Positions 1 through 8,413 of a DNA stretch of 22,311 nt are shown one piece after another. The notes under the pieces were generated by a model. The model was not told where the DNA came from. It was given only the letters and a program-made list of their open reading frames with translations, and did no database searches. The position numbers and the translations under genes are program-made. Each line of letters begins with the position of its first letter. Within the stretch, counting starts at the first letter, position 1. Origin of the DNA: an uncultured Clostridia bacterium (lineage in GTDB: Bacteria > Bacillota_A > Clostridia > TANB77 > CAG-508); the NCBI GenBank assembly GCA_944388685.1, contig CALXJS010000027.1, positions 1-22,311 on the forward strand. Reading direction: 5' to 3'.

Positions 1-1278
1 CATACCAAAATTGTTCAAAAAATATTTGACAGATTTATGGAACAAGGAGACATCTATAAAGGAGAATATGAAGGTTGGTATTGCGTACCATGTGAGACCT
101 ATTTTACAGAAACCCAATTAGTAGATGGAAAATGCCCAGACTGTGGTAGAGAAGTAAAATTAATGAAAGAAGAAGCATACTTCTTTAACATGAAAAAATA
201 TGTTGATAAGCTAGTGAAATATTATGATGAACATCCTGATTTTATTAAGCCAGCATTTCGAAAAAATGAAATGATAAATAACTTTATTAAACCAGGATTG
301 GAGGATTTATGTGTTACTAGAACCAGTTTTGATTGGGGAATTAAAGTATTAAAAGACCCAAAACATGTGATTTATGTATGGGTGGATGCCTTAACCAACT
401 ATTTAACAGCATTAGGATACATGTCTGATGATGATACATTATTCAAAAAATATTGGCCAGCAGATTTACAAATTGTAGGAAAAGATATTGCTAGATTCCA
501 TTTAATTTATTGGCCAATATTCTTAATGGCATTAGACTTACCATTACCAAAAACTATTTTAGTACACAACTGGATTATGATGAAAGATGGAAAAATGTCT
601 AAATCAAAAGGAAATGTCATTTATCCAGAAACTTTAATTGATAGATATGGATTAGACCCAACTAGATATTTCCTACTTAGAGAAATGCCAGTAGGTCAAG
701 ATGGAATCTTTTCACCAGAAGCATTTGTAGAAAGATATAACTTTGATTTATGTAATGATTTAAGTAATTTATTAAATAGAACTGTATCAATGGTAAATAA
801 ATATTTTGAAGGAAAAGTTCCAGAATATAATGGAACTCCAAATGCAGTAGATAAAGAATTAGAAGACTATGCAACAGAAAAAATTAAAAAGTTTGAAGAA
901 AAACTAAATGAATATGAAATTGCAAATGCATTACAAGAAATATGGGATTTGATTGCAAGAACTAACAAATATATAGACGAAACCATGCCTTGGGCTTTAG
1001 CAAAAGAAGAAAAAACAGAAGAATTAAAATCTGCAATGTACCATCTAATTGAAAATTTAAGAAAAATTGCAATTTTAATCAAACCATTCATGACAGACAC
1101 AGCCAATAATATGTTAAAGCAAATTGGTATAACAGATGTAGATAAAATTAGATGGGATGACATATATGCTTATGACACGTTAAAAGATATCAAAGTAATT
1201 GAAAAAGGAGAACCTATTTTCATGAGATTAAAAGTAGAAGAAGAAGTAGAATATTTAAAAAATGTTATGAAAAAATGA
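1..1278 (+). CDS. metG: Methionyl-tRNA synthetase, 5'-truncated by window edge
   Basis: Class I aminoacyl-tRNA synthetase that charges tRNA-Met with methionine in the cytoplasm. The frame is open from base 1 (HTKIVQKIF...), so the true start and the HIGH motif lie upstream. Visible are a zinc knuckle (CVPC then CPDC, bases about 85-150), the NNFIKPGLEDLCVTR stretch typical of MetRS, the WVDALTNYL segment, and the KMSKS loop at 592-606 (lysine needed for adenylate formation). An alpha-helical anticodon-binding domain follows. The protein stops soon after this domain (...LKNVMKK), so it lacks the C-terminal EMAP/Trbp111-like dimerisation domain that many Bacillota MetRS carry. The family assignment is certain; the absence of the appendix is seen directly. 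Confidence 0.97.
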   Translation, partial: HTKIVQKIFDRFMEQGDIYKGEYEGWYCVPCETYFTETQLVDGKCPDCGREVKLMKEEAYFFNMKKYVDKLVKYYDEHPDFIKPAFRKNEMINNFIKPGLEDLCVTRTSFDWGIKVLKDPKHVIYVWVDALTNYLTALGYMSDDDTLFKKYWPADLQIVGKDIARFHLIYWPIFLMALDLPLPKTILVHNWIMMKDGKMSKSKGNVIYPETLIDRYGLDPTRYFLLREMPVGQDGIFSPEAFVERYNFDLCNDLSNLLNRTVSMVNKYFEGKVPEYNGTPNAVDKELEDYATEKIKKFEEKLNEYEIANALQEIWDLIARTNKYIDETMPWALAKEEKTEELKSAMYHLIENLRKIAILIKPFMTDTANNMLKQIGITDVDKIRWDDIYAYDTLKDIKVIEKGEPIFMRLKVEEEVEYLKNVMKK

Positions 1279-1312
1279 AATAGCCAAAATAGAATATAAT
1301 AGGAAATAAAAT

Positions 1313-2209
1313 ATGAAGGAAGAAAATAATATGTTTTTAGTACCTGCAAAATTTAAATTTACTACAAAAGAAAAAACAATTATGATGGCAATAATTATAT
1401 TAATGATTGTAGGTATCGTTATTACATGGAAGAATTATGTGGAAGTTGTTAGAACAAAAGCACAGTATGAATTAGCCCAAAAGCAACTTCAAGAAACAAT
1501 CATAAAGGAGCAGGAGGAAGCCGAGAGAAAAAGAAGAGAAAAATTACCAAATCTAACAGATGTAGGAAGAGAAAATATTAAGCATATTTATAGTGCTGAT
1601 TCTAAAAGAGCCTTTCTTACATTTGATGATGGACCTTCAAGTAATACAAATCAAATATTAGATATATTAAATGAAAAAGGAATTAAAGCTACTTTTTTTG
1701 TATTAGGGTCAAATGTAGTGAATCATCCTGATATTGTAAAAAGAATGTATGAAGAAGGACATTTTATTGCTAATCATGGATATTCACATGTATACTCTAC
1801 AATTTATCAATCACCAGAAGCAGTTTTAAATGAATATAATCAATGTAATCAAGCAGTAAGAGATGCTATTGGCGAACAAGAATATAATTCTCATCTATTT
1901 CGATTCCCAGGAGGACTAGCAGGAGGAAAATATGCTGATATAAAAAATCAAGCAGATACATTGTTATTACAAAATAATATTGTGCATGTGGATTGGAATG
2001 CATTAAATGGAGATTCTGAGACGACAAGCCCAACCGTGGAATATGAAATGCAAAGAATTGCAGAGACAACAGCCAATAAACAAAGTGTGGTAATATTAAT
2101 GCATGACGCAAAAGCAAAAACAGTGACAGTAGAAGCATTAAGAGGGATTATAGATTATCTTGCAGGACAAGGATATGAATTTAAAAATTTTTATGAAATC
2201 ATTAAATAG
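1313..2209 (+). CDS. Membrane-anchored NodB-type polysaccharide deacetylase
   Basis: 298 residues. Short cytoplasmic N-terminus, one membrane helix (about 23-39), a charged coiled-coil-like stalk (about 45-77), then a NodB domain (about 97-298) outside the cell. All carbohydrate esterase 4 motifs are present: TFDDGP 103-108 (D105/D106), the metal histidines in HGYSH (H155, H159), RFPGG 197-201, DWN 227-229 and LMHDA with H264. Such enzymes remove N-acetyl groups from peptidoglycan or other GlcNAc polymers using a divalent metal; PgdA/PdaA-like roles alter lysozyme sensitivity. It lies 34 nt after metG. ATG 1313 has an AGGAA element upstream; ATG 1331 is an alternative. The exact substrate is not readable from sequence. 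Confidence 0.93.
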   Translation: MKEENNMFLVPAKFKFTTKEKTIMMAIIILMIVGIVITWKNYVEVVRTKAQYELAQKQLQETIIKEQEEAERKRREKLPNLTDVGRENIKHIYSADSKRAFLTFDDGPSSNTNQILDILNEKGIKATFFVLGSNVVNHPDIVKRMYEEGHFIANHGYSHVYSTIYQSPEAVLNEYNQCNQAVRDAIGEQEYNSHLFRFPGGLAGGKYADIKNQADTLLLQNNIVHVDWNALNGDSETTSPTVEYEMQRIAETTANKQSVVILMHDAKAKTVTVEALRGIIDYLAGQGYEFKNFYEIIK

Positions 2210-2293
2210 GTATATACAATAAAAGCAAAATGGATATAAATATTATTTTATAAAATATCAATTAAGCATAAGTAAAAGGAAGGAGACATTGTT

Positions 2294-4681
2294 TTGCCAA
2301 AGAAAACCGGAGAAAAGATAGATGAAATTAAAGAAAAATTGGACTATTTGGGATTGAATTTAGAAGAAGCAAAGAATCAATTTGAAAATTATGAACCATT
2401 AAAATTTAGAATACCCAAATTTTATGATGAAAAACAATATAGACAATATCGTTATATACCAATTAAAGATATACAAATATTGTTAACACCAGCCAATAGA
2501 CTAGATGATATACAAGAAAAATATAAAAAAGCGAGTCCTTTATCTGAATATTTAGATGTAGAAAATGAAAAAAATTATTTAAAGCATACTACATTTTTAA
2601 GAATGTTAAGAGATTTAAGAATAGAAGATGTAGAAAAAGTACAAGAAGAACAAACCCAATTATCTAAAAAAATACCATTTAGAGTAAAATATGAGGGCAA
2701 TTATTTGTGGCAAATATATTATGCAGAAGACACAGATCAGTATTTTATGTTAGTCCCAACAGAGGATACGGATTATTCTACTTTTTTCTATCTGCTAAAA
2801 AAGCAATTAGAGAAAAAGAAAACAGGAAAAATATTTGTACCGATTAGAAATCTTTCATATAGTAATACGTATTTTAAAAAATCAGAATTTGAGGATATTG
2901 AAAATTACCTATGGTTATTTACAAAGGATTGGCCACTAATTTATGAGGTATATGACAAAAGTGAAAAATTATCGATACATATTGTAGGGGAAACAGAAGT
3001 ATATGGTAGTATACGAAGTCCATATAAAATAAAATTAAGTAGTTTGATTGAAGCAAATCAATTTTATAAATTATTAAAGGCTATGTTTATCTTGCAAACA
3101 GAATTGCCACACTATTTTGAATTTAAGACAAATATAACAAAGGGTGGCGAAATTGAGTTTTATAACAACGATTATAAAATAGAATATGAAAATATTGGAG
3201 AATGGGTAAATGAAGAATATGAAATAGGAATCGAAAAACAAGAATTAATTGAAGAACTGTTAGAAGAAAATAAAAAGAAATTAGAAGATTTAAAGATAAT
3301 TGCAGCTTCTCAAGAAATTGAGTATTTAGCCAAAGAAAAACAGATATCTACATTTTTGGAATGCAAAAAAACCTTTTTTGGTAAATTCAAATATTATTTT
3401 AAGTATAGTAAGAAAAATAAAAAGAATAGCTTAAAAGAATCTGATTCTCAAGAAGAGGAAGGACCAGATAAAGAGAAGAAAAAAGATAGACAAGAAAAGC
3501 CAAAAAGAAAGCAAGAAATAAACAAAAAAGATAAATATACTATAGAAGAATTAATACAATTGTACAAAGAATATGAATTAAATGAAACGGAATTAAAAAA
3601 TATCCTAATGGATGTTAATGCTTTGAAATTAAAAAATAAAAATATGCAAAAGAAAATAGAAAATGCAGCTAATTTTATACAGGAAATTGATAATCACAAA
3701 AGAAGTATATTTGAATTTTGGAAATATAGTAATAAAGATGAAGTAGCTTCTTTGGCAGAAGGAGAAGAAGAAAAAGTTAATATCATAAAAAAAATCACAA
3801 AAGTTTTTGATTATCGAGAAGATTTAGAAGATTTTGGAAATACTATGGATCAAGTAGAAAGGAAAGCATTGACTAAAAGTGAAACAGATAGTATTTATTT
3901 AACAACAACAAGTATTTTACCACTTTTGAATAAAGTAAAAAATAATGAAGTTTTACCAAAAGAAATTGAAAATAATTTAAAAGAACTAAAAAAGGAAGCA
4001 CAAGAGGAAAACGTACTAAATGATATAGAAGAATTTGATATATTTGGCGGTATGTCACAAGATGCCACAAAAGTTTCTAAAATAGCTAATAAAAATCACA
4101 GAGAAATTGCAAAAGATAAATTTAATATATTAGAAATTAATAAAAATACGAAACAAATCGGATATAAATTATCTTTGGAAACAGTTGTAGATAATATCAA
4201 AAAAGCACTAGATAAAGTGGTTATAATAGATGATTTACCGGTATATAAAATATTGAATGATGAAAAACTAGAACCCCAAAATATAAATATTTTCAATATC
4301 AATCCTGAAAATGAAATTCATGAAAACATCAAGAATAATAGCAATAAATTTAATTTATATAAAATTAATGTAAAAAGAGGAATGAATGGGATTAGTTACA
4401 CAAATATCATATTTTATGATAATCAAAATAAGACTTTACCAATTGGACAAGATGTATCAACTAAAATATTAATAGACTTATCAAAAGTAGACTTAAAACT
4501 AACCAACAAAACATCTTTTAAAATGACAGAAATTGAAAATGAAAAAAATGATTTCTCAAAAATTAATGTAAAAACTTTTCATGTTTTTGAATATGATGTC
4601 ATTTTGAAAGAAGAAGATAAAATAACAGAAGAGACTGTGAATGAAAAACAACAAGAGAATTCTGATGAAGATGTTGAGTAA
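2294..4681 (+). CDS. Large conserved-looking cytoplasmic protein of unknown function
   Basis: 795 residues, not recognised. A TTG start at 2294 is chosen because AGGAG lies 8 nt upstream and the first residues (PKKTGEKIDEIKEKLDYLGL) continue a helix. No signal peptide or membrane helix is visible. The N-terminal ~320 residues look folded, with aromatic-rich stretches such as NYLWQIYYAEDTDQYFMLVP. A Lys/Glu-rich, probably disordered linker spans about 371-414, followed by helical and coiled-coil-like sequence (about 415-600) and a C-terminal folded segment of about 110 residues ending in an acidic tail. The length and intact frame argue for a real, selected protein. It stands apart from its neighbours (84 nt after the deacetylase, 244 nt before the lysozyme). 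No catalytic motif can be assigned. Confidence 0.88.
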   Translation: MPKKTGEKIDEIKEKLDYLGLNLEEAKNQFENYEPLKFRIPKFYDEKQYRQYRYIPIKDIQILLTPANRLDDIQEKYKKASPLSEYLDVENEKNYLKHTTFLRMLRDLRIEDVEKVQEEQTQLSKKIPFRVKYEGNYLWQIYYAEDTDQYFMLVPTEDTDYSTFFYLLKKQLEKKKTGKIFVPIRNLSYSNTYFKKSEFEDIENYLWLFTKDWPLIYEVYDKSEKLSIHIVGETEVYGSIRSPYKIKLSSLIEANQFYKLLKAMFILQTELPHYFEFKTNITKGGEIEFYNNDYKIEYENIGEWVNEEYEIGIEKQELIEELLEENKKKLEDLKIIAASQEIEYLAKEKQISTFLECKKTFFGKFKYYFKYSKKNKKNSLKESDSQEEEGPDKEKKKDRQEKPKRKQEINKKDKYTIEELIQLYKEYELNETELKNILMDVNALKLKNKNMQKKIENAANFIQEIDNHKRSIFEFWKYSNKDEVASLAEGEEEKVNIIKKITKVFDYREDLEDFGNTMDQVERKALTKSETDSIYLTTTSILPLLNKVKNNEVLPKEIENNLKELKKEAQEENVLNDIEEFDIFGGMSQDATKVSKIANKNHREIAKDKFNILEINKNTKQIGYKLSLETVVDNIKKALDKVVIIDDLPVYKILNDEKLEPQNINIFNINPENEIHENIKNNSNKFNLYKINVKRGMNGISYTNIIFYDNQNKTLPIGQDVSTKILIDLSKVDLKLTNKTSFKMTEIENEKNDFSKINVKTFHVFEYDVILKEEDKITEETVNEKQQENSDEDVE

Positions 4682-4769
4682 TAAATGTGTAAAAGGTTTT
4701 TTAATTGGCAAAAAAGTTGCTTCGTTTTAATGATTATATAGTTTTAATCATATAAAATTGGTACCGAAC

Positions 4770-4831
4770 AATGACGCGGGTTTTGAAATGTTATGAACAG
4801 AGATAAAACGTTCAAAAAAGCCCGCGTCATT
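4770..4831. repeat. GC-rich inverted repeat between the 795-aa gene and the lysozyme
   Basis: Arms AATGACGCGGG (4770-4780) and CCCGCGTCATT (4821-4831) pair perfectly for 11 bp. Inside, TTTTGAA (4781-4787) and TTCAAAA (4811-4817) extend the stem after a small bulge, leaving a loop of about 23 nt. The arms are much richer in G/C than their surroundings. No U-tract follows directly, so it is not a textbook intrinsic terminator, although it sits where one would be expected. It could be an mRNA 3'-end structure or a small palindromic repeat element. Confidence 0.6.
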
Positions 4832-4925
4832 CTTCGATAGAATTGTAACAATAAATAAAATATTCCTAGAATTTTAACAAAACTTTTTCAAAAAACATAC
4901 TATACAGTAAAACAAGGAGGAAGTT

Positions 4926-6179
4926 ATGTTTAAAAAATTCTTATCAGGAATAATCATATTTATCTTTGTATTTTGCATGCAAATCAATCATACATATGCA
5001 TTAACACCAGCATCTAACTTAAGTTATGAAGGGATTGATGTTAGTAATTGGCAAGGTTATATTAATTATGCAGAAGTTAGAGATGCTGGTATACAAATTG
5101 TGTATATAAAAGCAAGTCAAGGGACCAATATAAAAGATGCTTATTTTGATATCAATTATGAAAATGCAAAAGCAAATGGACTGCGTGTGGGATTTTACCA
5201 TTATTTAACAGCAACAAATACAGAAGAGGCAGTAGAACAAGCCAATTTTTTTGTATCAGTAATATCTGGAAAAACACCAGACTGTAAATTGGTATTGGAT
5301 TACGAAACTTTTGGAGGCGTTGGTAGAGAAGAAATAAATGCAATAGCAAGAACTTTTATGGAACGTGTAGAAGAATTAACAAATAAAGAAATCATACTAT
5401 ATAGTGATTTGTCTAATGCTAGAAACACATTTGATACAAACTTGGCTGAAAATTATGAACTATGGATTGCCTATTATGATAACAGAAATAATTTAGTCAA
5501 TATCGAAACCAGTTGGAATACATATATAGGAATACAGTATACAGATAGAGGCAGAGTAAACGGCATTAGTGGTAATGTAGATAGAGACTTATATACAGAA
5601 GAAATTTTTTTAGACGAAACTTCTGAAATTGCTAATAACAGCGGAAATACAACTCAAGTCAATACAGAAAGCATAGAATATACTGTGCAAAGTGGAGATA
5701 CATTAAGTGCCATTGCAAGAAGGTATGGTACAACTGTACAAGAATTAGTAGATATCAACAATATACAAAATCCAGATTTAATTTATCCAGGCGAGAAACT
5801 AAGAATCCTTACCAATTCGACAATACCAGGTAATGAAGAAAGAGGAACAGGAGATATTATTTATACAGTTCAAAGAGGAAATACCTTATCACAAATAGCG
5901 AGAGAATACAATGTAAGTGTAGAACATATTGTGGAACTAAATGATATAGAGAATCCGAATTTAATTTATCCAGGACAAAAATTAAGAATCACAGAAAGTG
6001 ATGTAACGGAATTATCTCCAGTAGATAATACGATTCAAGTATATTATGTCGTAAAACAAGGCGATACATTAAATGGAATTGCTAGAAGATTTGGAATTAC
6101 TTTAAATGAAATATTACAATATAACGATATAGCAAATCCAAATTTAATCTATCCAGGACAGACAATTAAAATTGTGTAA
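4926..6179 (+). CDS. Secreted GH25 lysozyme with three LysM repeats
   Basis: 417 residues, ATG after AGGAGG. A Sec signal peptide covers about 1-26 (MFKKFL, hydrophobic core, cleavage near TYA). The GH25 (Chalaropsis/Cpl-1 type) muramidase domain spans about 34-230: GIDVSNWQG with D38, the KASQG strand, GFYHY, and LVLDYE with D125 and E127, the residues that cut the MurNAc-GlcNAc bond. Three LysM modules follow at about 251-295, 312-355 and 373-417, each with a (V)QxGDTLxxIAR start and a NPxLIYPGQ end; they bind peptidoglycan glycan chains. The enzyme is therefore exported and wall-bound, acting in autolysis, wall remodelling or attack on neighbours. No phage genes are nearby, so a chromosomal autolysin is more likely than an endolysin. 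Linkers between the modules are Thr/Asn-rich. Confidence 0.95.
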   Translation: MFKKFLSGIIIFIFVFCMQINHTYALTPASNLSYEGIDVSNWQGYINYAEVRDAGIQIVYIKASQGTNIKDAYFDINYENAKANGLRVGFYHYLTATNTEEAVEQANFFVSVISGKTPDCKLVLDYETFGGVGREEINAIARTFMERVEELTNKEIILYSDLSNARNTFDTNLAENYELWIAYYDNRNNLVNIETSWNTYIGIQYTDRGRVNGISGNVDRDLYTEEIFLDETSEIANNSGNTTQVNTESIEYTVQSGDTLSAIARRYGTTVQELVDINNIQNPDLIYPGEKLRILTNSTIPGNEERGTGDIIYTVQRGNTLSQIAREYNVSVEHIVELNDIENPNLIYPGQKLRITESDVTELSPVDNTIQVYYVVKQGDTLNGIARRFGITLNEILQYNDIANPNLIYPGQTIKIV

Positions 6180-6219
6180 CAGAGTGTAAAAAACTTTTGA
6201 AAAAATTATTAAATTATTC

Positions 6220-6248
6220 TAGACTTTTTCTAAGATATGTGCTAATAT
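6220..6248 (+). promoter_or_regulatory. Candidate sigma-A promoter for tRNA-Leu
   Basis: TAGACT (6220-6225) as -35, a 17-bp spacer, and TAATAT (6243-6248) as -10 with a TG at the extended -10 position (TGC before the hexamer). Transcription would start about 12 nt before the mature tRNA. Only the sequence match supports it. Confidence 0.5.
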
Positions 6249-6267
6249 ATATTAGTATTTATCTTAT

Positions 6268-6350
6268 GCCGATGTGGCGGAATTGGTAGACGCACTGGAC
6301 TCAAAATCCAGCGGGAAACCATGTGGGTTCGAGTCCCACCATCGGTACCA
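6268..6350 (+). tRNA. tRNA-Leu (anticodon CAA)
   Basis: Acceptor arms GCCGATG (6268-6274) and CATCGGT (6340-6346) pair with one G-U. Discriminator A6347 and an encoded CCA (6348-6350) follow. The anticodon stem CTGGA/TCCAG encloses the loop CTCAAAA, giving anticodon CAA, which reads UUG leucine codons. The D-arm (AATTGGTAGACGC), an expanded variable arm and the T-arm GTGGG-TTCGAGT-CCCAC are all present. The longer variable region and A73 fit leucine. It is a single tRNA gene with its own promoter and terminator rather than part of a cluster. Confidence 0.96.
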
Positions 6351-6394
6351 TGTAAATTGTACTGTTTCTAAATAGTTACGATTTTTTTATTTGA

Positions 6395-6447
6395 AAAAAG
6401 AGCATTGGAATTAAGGTGAAAAAATTACCTAATCCAATGCTCTTTTT
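6395..6447 (+). terminator. Intrinsic terminator after tRNA-Leu
   Basis: A 15-bp perfect stem (6395-6409 with 6433-6447) carries an A-tract on the 5' side and a U-tract on the 3' side, with further pairing inside (AGGT/ACCT). It is probably effective in both directions. It lies about 45 nt after the tRNA. Confidence 0.85.
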
Positions 6448-6485
6448 GGCAGTATAAATTTACTCTGCTTTTTATACAAAAAAAT

Positions 6486-6541
6486 AGTATGTGCAGTTGT
6501 AGTACACATACTTGATACAAATGACATTGTATCATTTTTTT
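6486..6541 (+). terminator. Second tandem hairpin pair with terminator, before the serpin
   Basis: Hairpin 1: AGTATGTG (6486-6493) with CACATACT (6505-6512). It abuts hairpin 2: TGATACAA (6513-6520) with TTGTATCA (6527-6534), followed by seven T (6535-6541). Hairpin 2 is a canonical terminator. The whole 6351-6674 stretch thus holds two terminators and then the serpin promoter, with no gene visible. Confidence 0.7.
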
Positions 6542-6618
6542 ATTTCTATAAATAAAATTATTAAATAGAAATAAAAGAAACAACAAACAAAAGTTTGAAA
6601 AAATAAATTTCGTTTATA

Positions 6619-6647
6619 TTGTAAAAAACAAAACTTATTGATATAAT
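6619..6647 (+). promoter_or_regulatory. Sigma-A promoter of the serpin gene
   Basis: TTGTAA (6619-6624), a 17-bp spacer and perfect TATAAT (6642-6647). It lies inside a 43-bp block (6615-6657) that recurs with 39 identities at 8057-8099 before the next gene. The predicted start at about 6654 leaves a short leader with AAGGAGG ahead of ATG 6675. Confidence 0.75.
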
Positions 6648-6674
6648 TTATAAAAATACAAAGGAGGAACTTAT

Positions 6675-7955
6675 ATGGAAGAGAAAAAAGAATTAAAAAT
6701 CAAATTAAAAACGGCTGTTATAGCTATTATAATAGTAGCTATCATTTTAGTCGTAATATTTGCTTTAGTAATTAATAAAAATAAACAAGAAGAAGCAGGA
6801 GGAAATACAACAATAAGTGAAATAGATTCAAATGAACAAATACTAGAATCTGATTTTTCACTAAAATTTTTAAAATTAGAAAATAAAAAACAAAACATGG
6901 TATATAGTCCATTGTCAATAAAATATGCATTAAATATGTTAAATGAAGGAGCAGTAGGAAATACAAAAACACAAATTGAAAACGTAATAGGTGATCTAAA
7001 TTTAATAAAATACAATACAATAGATGAAGTATTGTCTTTAGCAAATAGTGTGTATATTAGAGATACATTTGCTGAATATGTAAAAGAAAATTATAGAAGA
7101 ACTATAACTGAAAAATATAATGCGGAAGTCAATTATGATTCTTTTAGTAATGCAACAAATATAAACAAATGGATTGAAGATAAAACTTTAGGAATTATAA
7201 AAAATATGCTAGATGATGAAACTGTACAAGATCCAACCAACAACATGATTCTTATAAATGCATTAGCAATTGATATGGGATGGGAAAATCCTTTTGATAC
7301 AAGTGATACTTATGGAGAAGACTTTTATTTAGAAGATGGAAATGCAATGACAGCAACCATGATGAACAAGGAAACAATGGGTGATGATGTATCATATTAT
7401 AAAGATAATGATATTACTGCTTTAACAATGAATTTACAAGAATATGATAATATGCAATTTGAATTTGTTGCCATCATGCCAGAAGAAAACTTATCAGATT
7501 ATATAGAAACATTAACTATAGAAGATGTAAATGCTATTTTAGAAAATACAACCTTGGCGTCAGATACACCATATGGTGTAGATATTTCTATACCAAAATT
7601 TTCATTTGATTATAATTTACAATTAAAACAAGATTTAATGGATTTAGGAATGACAGATGCTTTTGACGAAAATTTAGCAGATTTTTCAAACATGACAAGT
7701 GAAAGACTTTATGTAGGGGATGCTTTGCATAAAGCAGATATTGATTTTTCAGAAGAAGGAATAAGAGCAGCAGCTGTTACGGTATTGACTATGAGAACAA
7801 CTGTGATGCTTCCAGATGATGATCAACCAGAAGAAATCAAAATTGATAAGCCATTTTTATATTTTATTAGAGATAAACAAACAAATGAAATTTGGTTCGT
7901 AGGAACGGTTTATGAGCCAAATTCTTGGGATGAGGACATAGAAGAATATAGATAA
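6675..7955 (+). CDS. Membrane-anchored serpin (serine protease inhibitor)
   Basis: 426 residues. The N-terminus is a charged stub plus one membrane helix (about 12-33), then a short linker and a complete serpin fold (about 55-415) facing outside. Family signs: YSPLSIKYALNMLNEGA (78-94, helix B region), ILINALAIDMGWENPF (192-207, strand 3A), SIPKFSFDY (305-313), hinge EEGIRAAAV (360-368) and the C-terminal DKPFLYFIRD...IWFVGTVYEP. Serpins trap proteases as covalent complexes after cleavage of the reactive loop. Counting P17 at E360 puts P1 at T376 (T376-V377); R374 two residues earlier is an alternative bait. P14 is Ile rather than the usual Thr/Ser, but P12-P10 are Ala as needed for loop insertion. 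Gut bacteria encode similar inhibitors against host or microbial proteases. ATG follows AAGGAGG; the gene appears monocistronic. Confidence 0.95.
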   Translation: MEEKKELKIKLKTAVIAIIIVAIILVVIFALVINKNKQEEAGGNTTISEIDSNEQILESDFSLKFLKLENKKQNMVYSPLSIKYALNMLNEGAVGNTKTQIENVIGDLNLIKYNTIDEVLSLANSVYIRDTFAEYVKENYRRTITEKYNAEVNYDSFSNATNINKWIEDKTLGIIKNMLDDETVQDPTNNMILINALAIDMGWENPFDTSDTYGEDFYLEDGNAMTATMMNKETMGDDVSYYKDNDITALTMNLQEYDNMQFEFVAIMPEENLSDYIETLTIEDVNAILENTTLASDTPYGVDISIPKFSFDYNLQLKQDLMDLGMTDAFDENLADFSNMTSERLYVGDALHKADIDFSEEGIRAAAVTVLTMRTTVMLPDDDQPEEIKIDKPFLYFIRDKQTNEIWFVGTVYEPNSWDEDIEEYR

Positions 7956-8060
7956 AGTAATGAAAAAAATACAATTAAAACAAACATTCTGTCGGCACCG
8001 ACTAAATTGCTCAAATTAAAAGTATAAAAGCTTAATTGAAATTATGAATAAAAATCTATA

Positions 8061-8089
8061 CTGTAAAAAGCAAAACGTATTGATATAAT
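8061..8089 (+). promoter_or_regulatory. Sigma-A promoter of the membrane protein / HipA-like cassette
   Basis: CTGTAA (8061-8066), 17 bp, TATAAT (8084-8089), lying in the second copy of the 43-bp block described for the serpin promoter. The predicted transcript start (about 8096) falls on ATG 8098, which supports placing the translation start downstream at 8122. Confidence 0.7.
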
Positions 8090-8121
8090 CTATAAAAATG
8101 AAAATAAAAGGAGAAGGTCAA

Positions 8122-8391
8122 ATGAGTAATGAAGAACTAGAAAAAGAAATTATAAAAATTAAAGAAAGAAACAAAAGAGTAGAATTAGATAAAAAATGGG
8201 AAACAAGTTGGACAAGAAAAATTTGCATTTGTATATTAACATATATAGTAGTAATCATTTATTCAAATATGATAAATAAATTTACAAATGTGGCATTAAG
8301 TTCATTAGTTCCTGTTATAGGTTTTGCATTATCTACATTATCTTTAAAATTAATAAGAAACGTTTGGGAGAAAAAATTTGGTAAAGGATGA
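8122..8391 (+). CDS. Small two-helix membrane protein
   Basis: 89 residues from ATG 8122, which has AAGGAGAAGG a few bases upstream. An upstream in-frame ATG at 8098 coincides with the likely transcription start and is rejected. A charged N-terminal helix (about 1-30, EELEKEIIKIKERNKRVE) precedes ETSWTRK and two membrane segments (about 37-54 and 60-78), ending in a basic tail. By pattern it resembles a widespread uncharacterised family with a conserved WETSWTR motif before two helices; this is from memory and unverified. It is first in a cassette with a HipA-like kinase and a HipA N-domain-like protein, 22 nt before the kinase start, so it may be functionally tied to them. Confidence 0.85.
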   Translation: MSNEELEKEIIKIKERNKRVELDKKWETSWTRKICICILTYIVVIIYSNMINKFTNVALSSLVPVIGFALSTLSLKLIRNVWEKKFGKG

Positions 8392-8413
8392 ATAATGAGA
8401 ATGGAGGAATTAA

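Noticed and set aside
5690..6179. Regularly spaced similar DNA segments, briefly considered as a repeat array
   Set aside because: They encode three LysM modules of the lysozyme; units are about 180 nt, diverged and in frame, not CRISPR.
6671..7015. Minus-strand 114-codon open frame
   Set aside because: Antisense shadow of the serpin N-terminus; Phe/Ile/Ser-rich, no ribosome site.
8098..8121. Upstream start for the small membrane protein
   Set aside because: ATG 8098 lies at the predicted transcription start with no room for a ribosome site; ATG 8122 has a good one.
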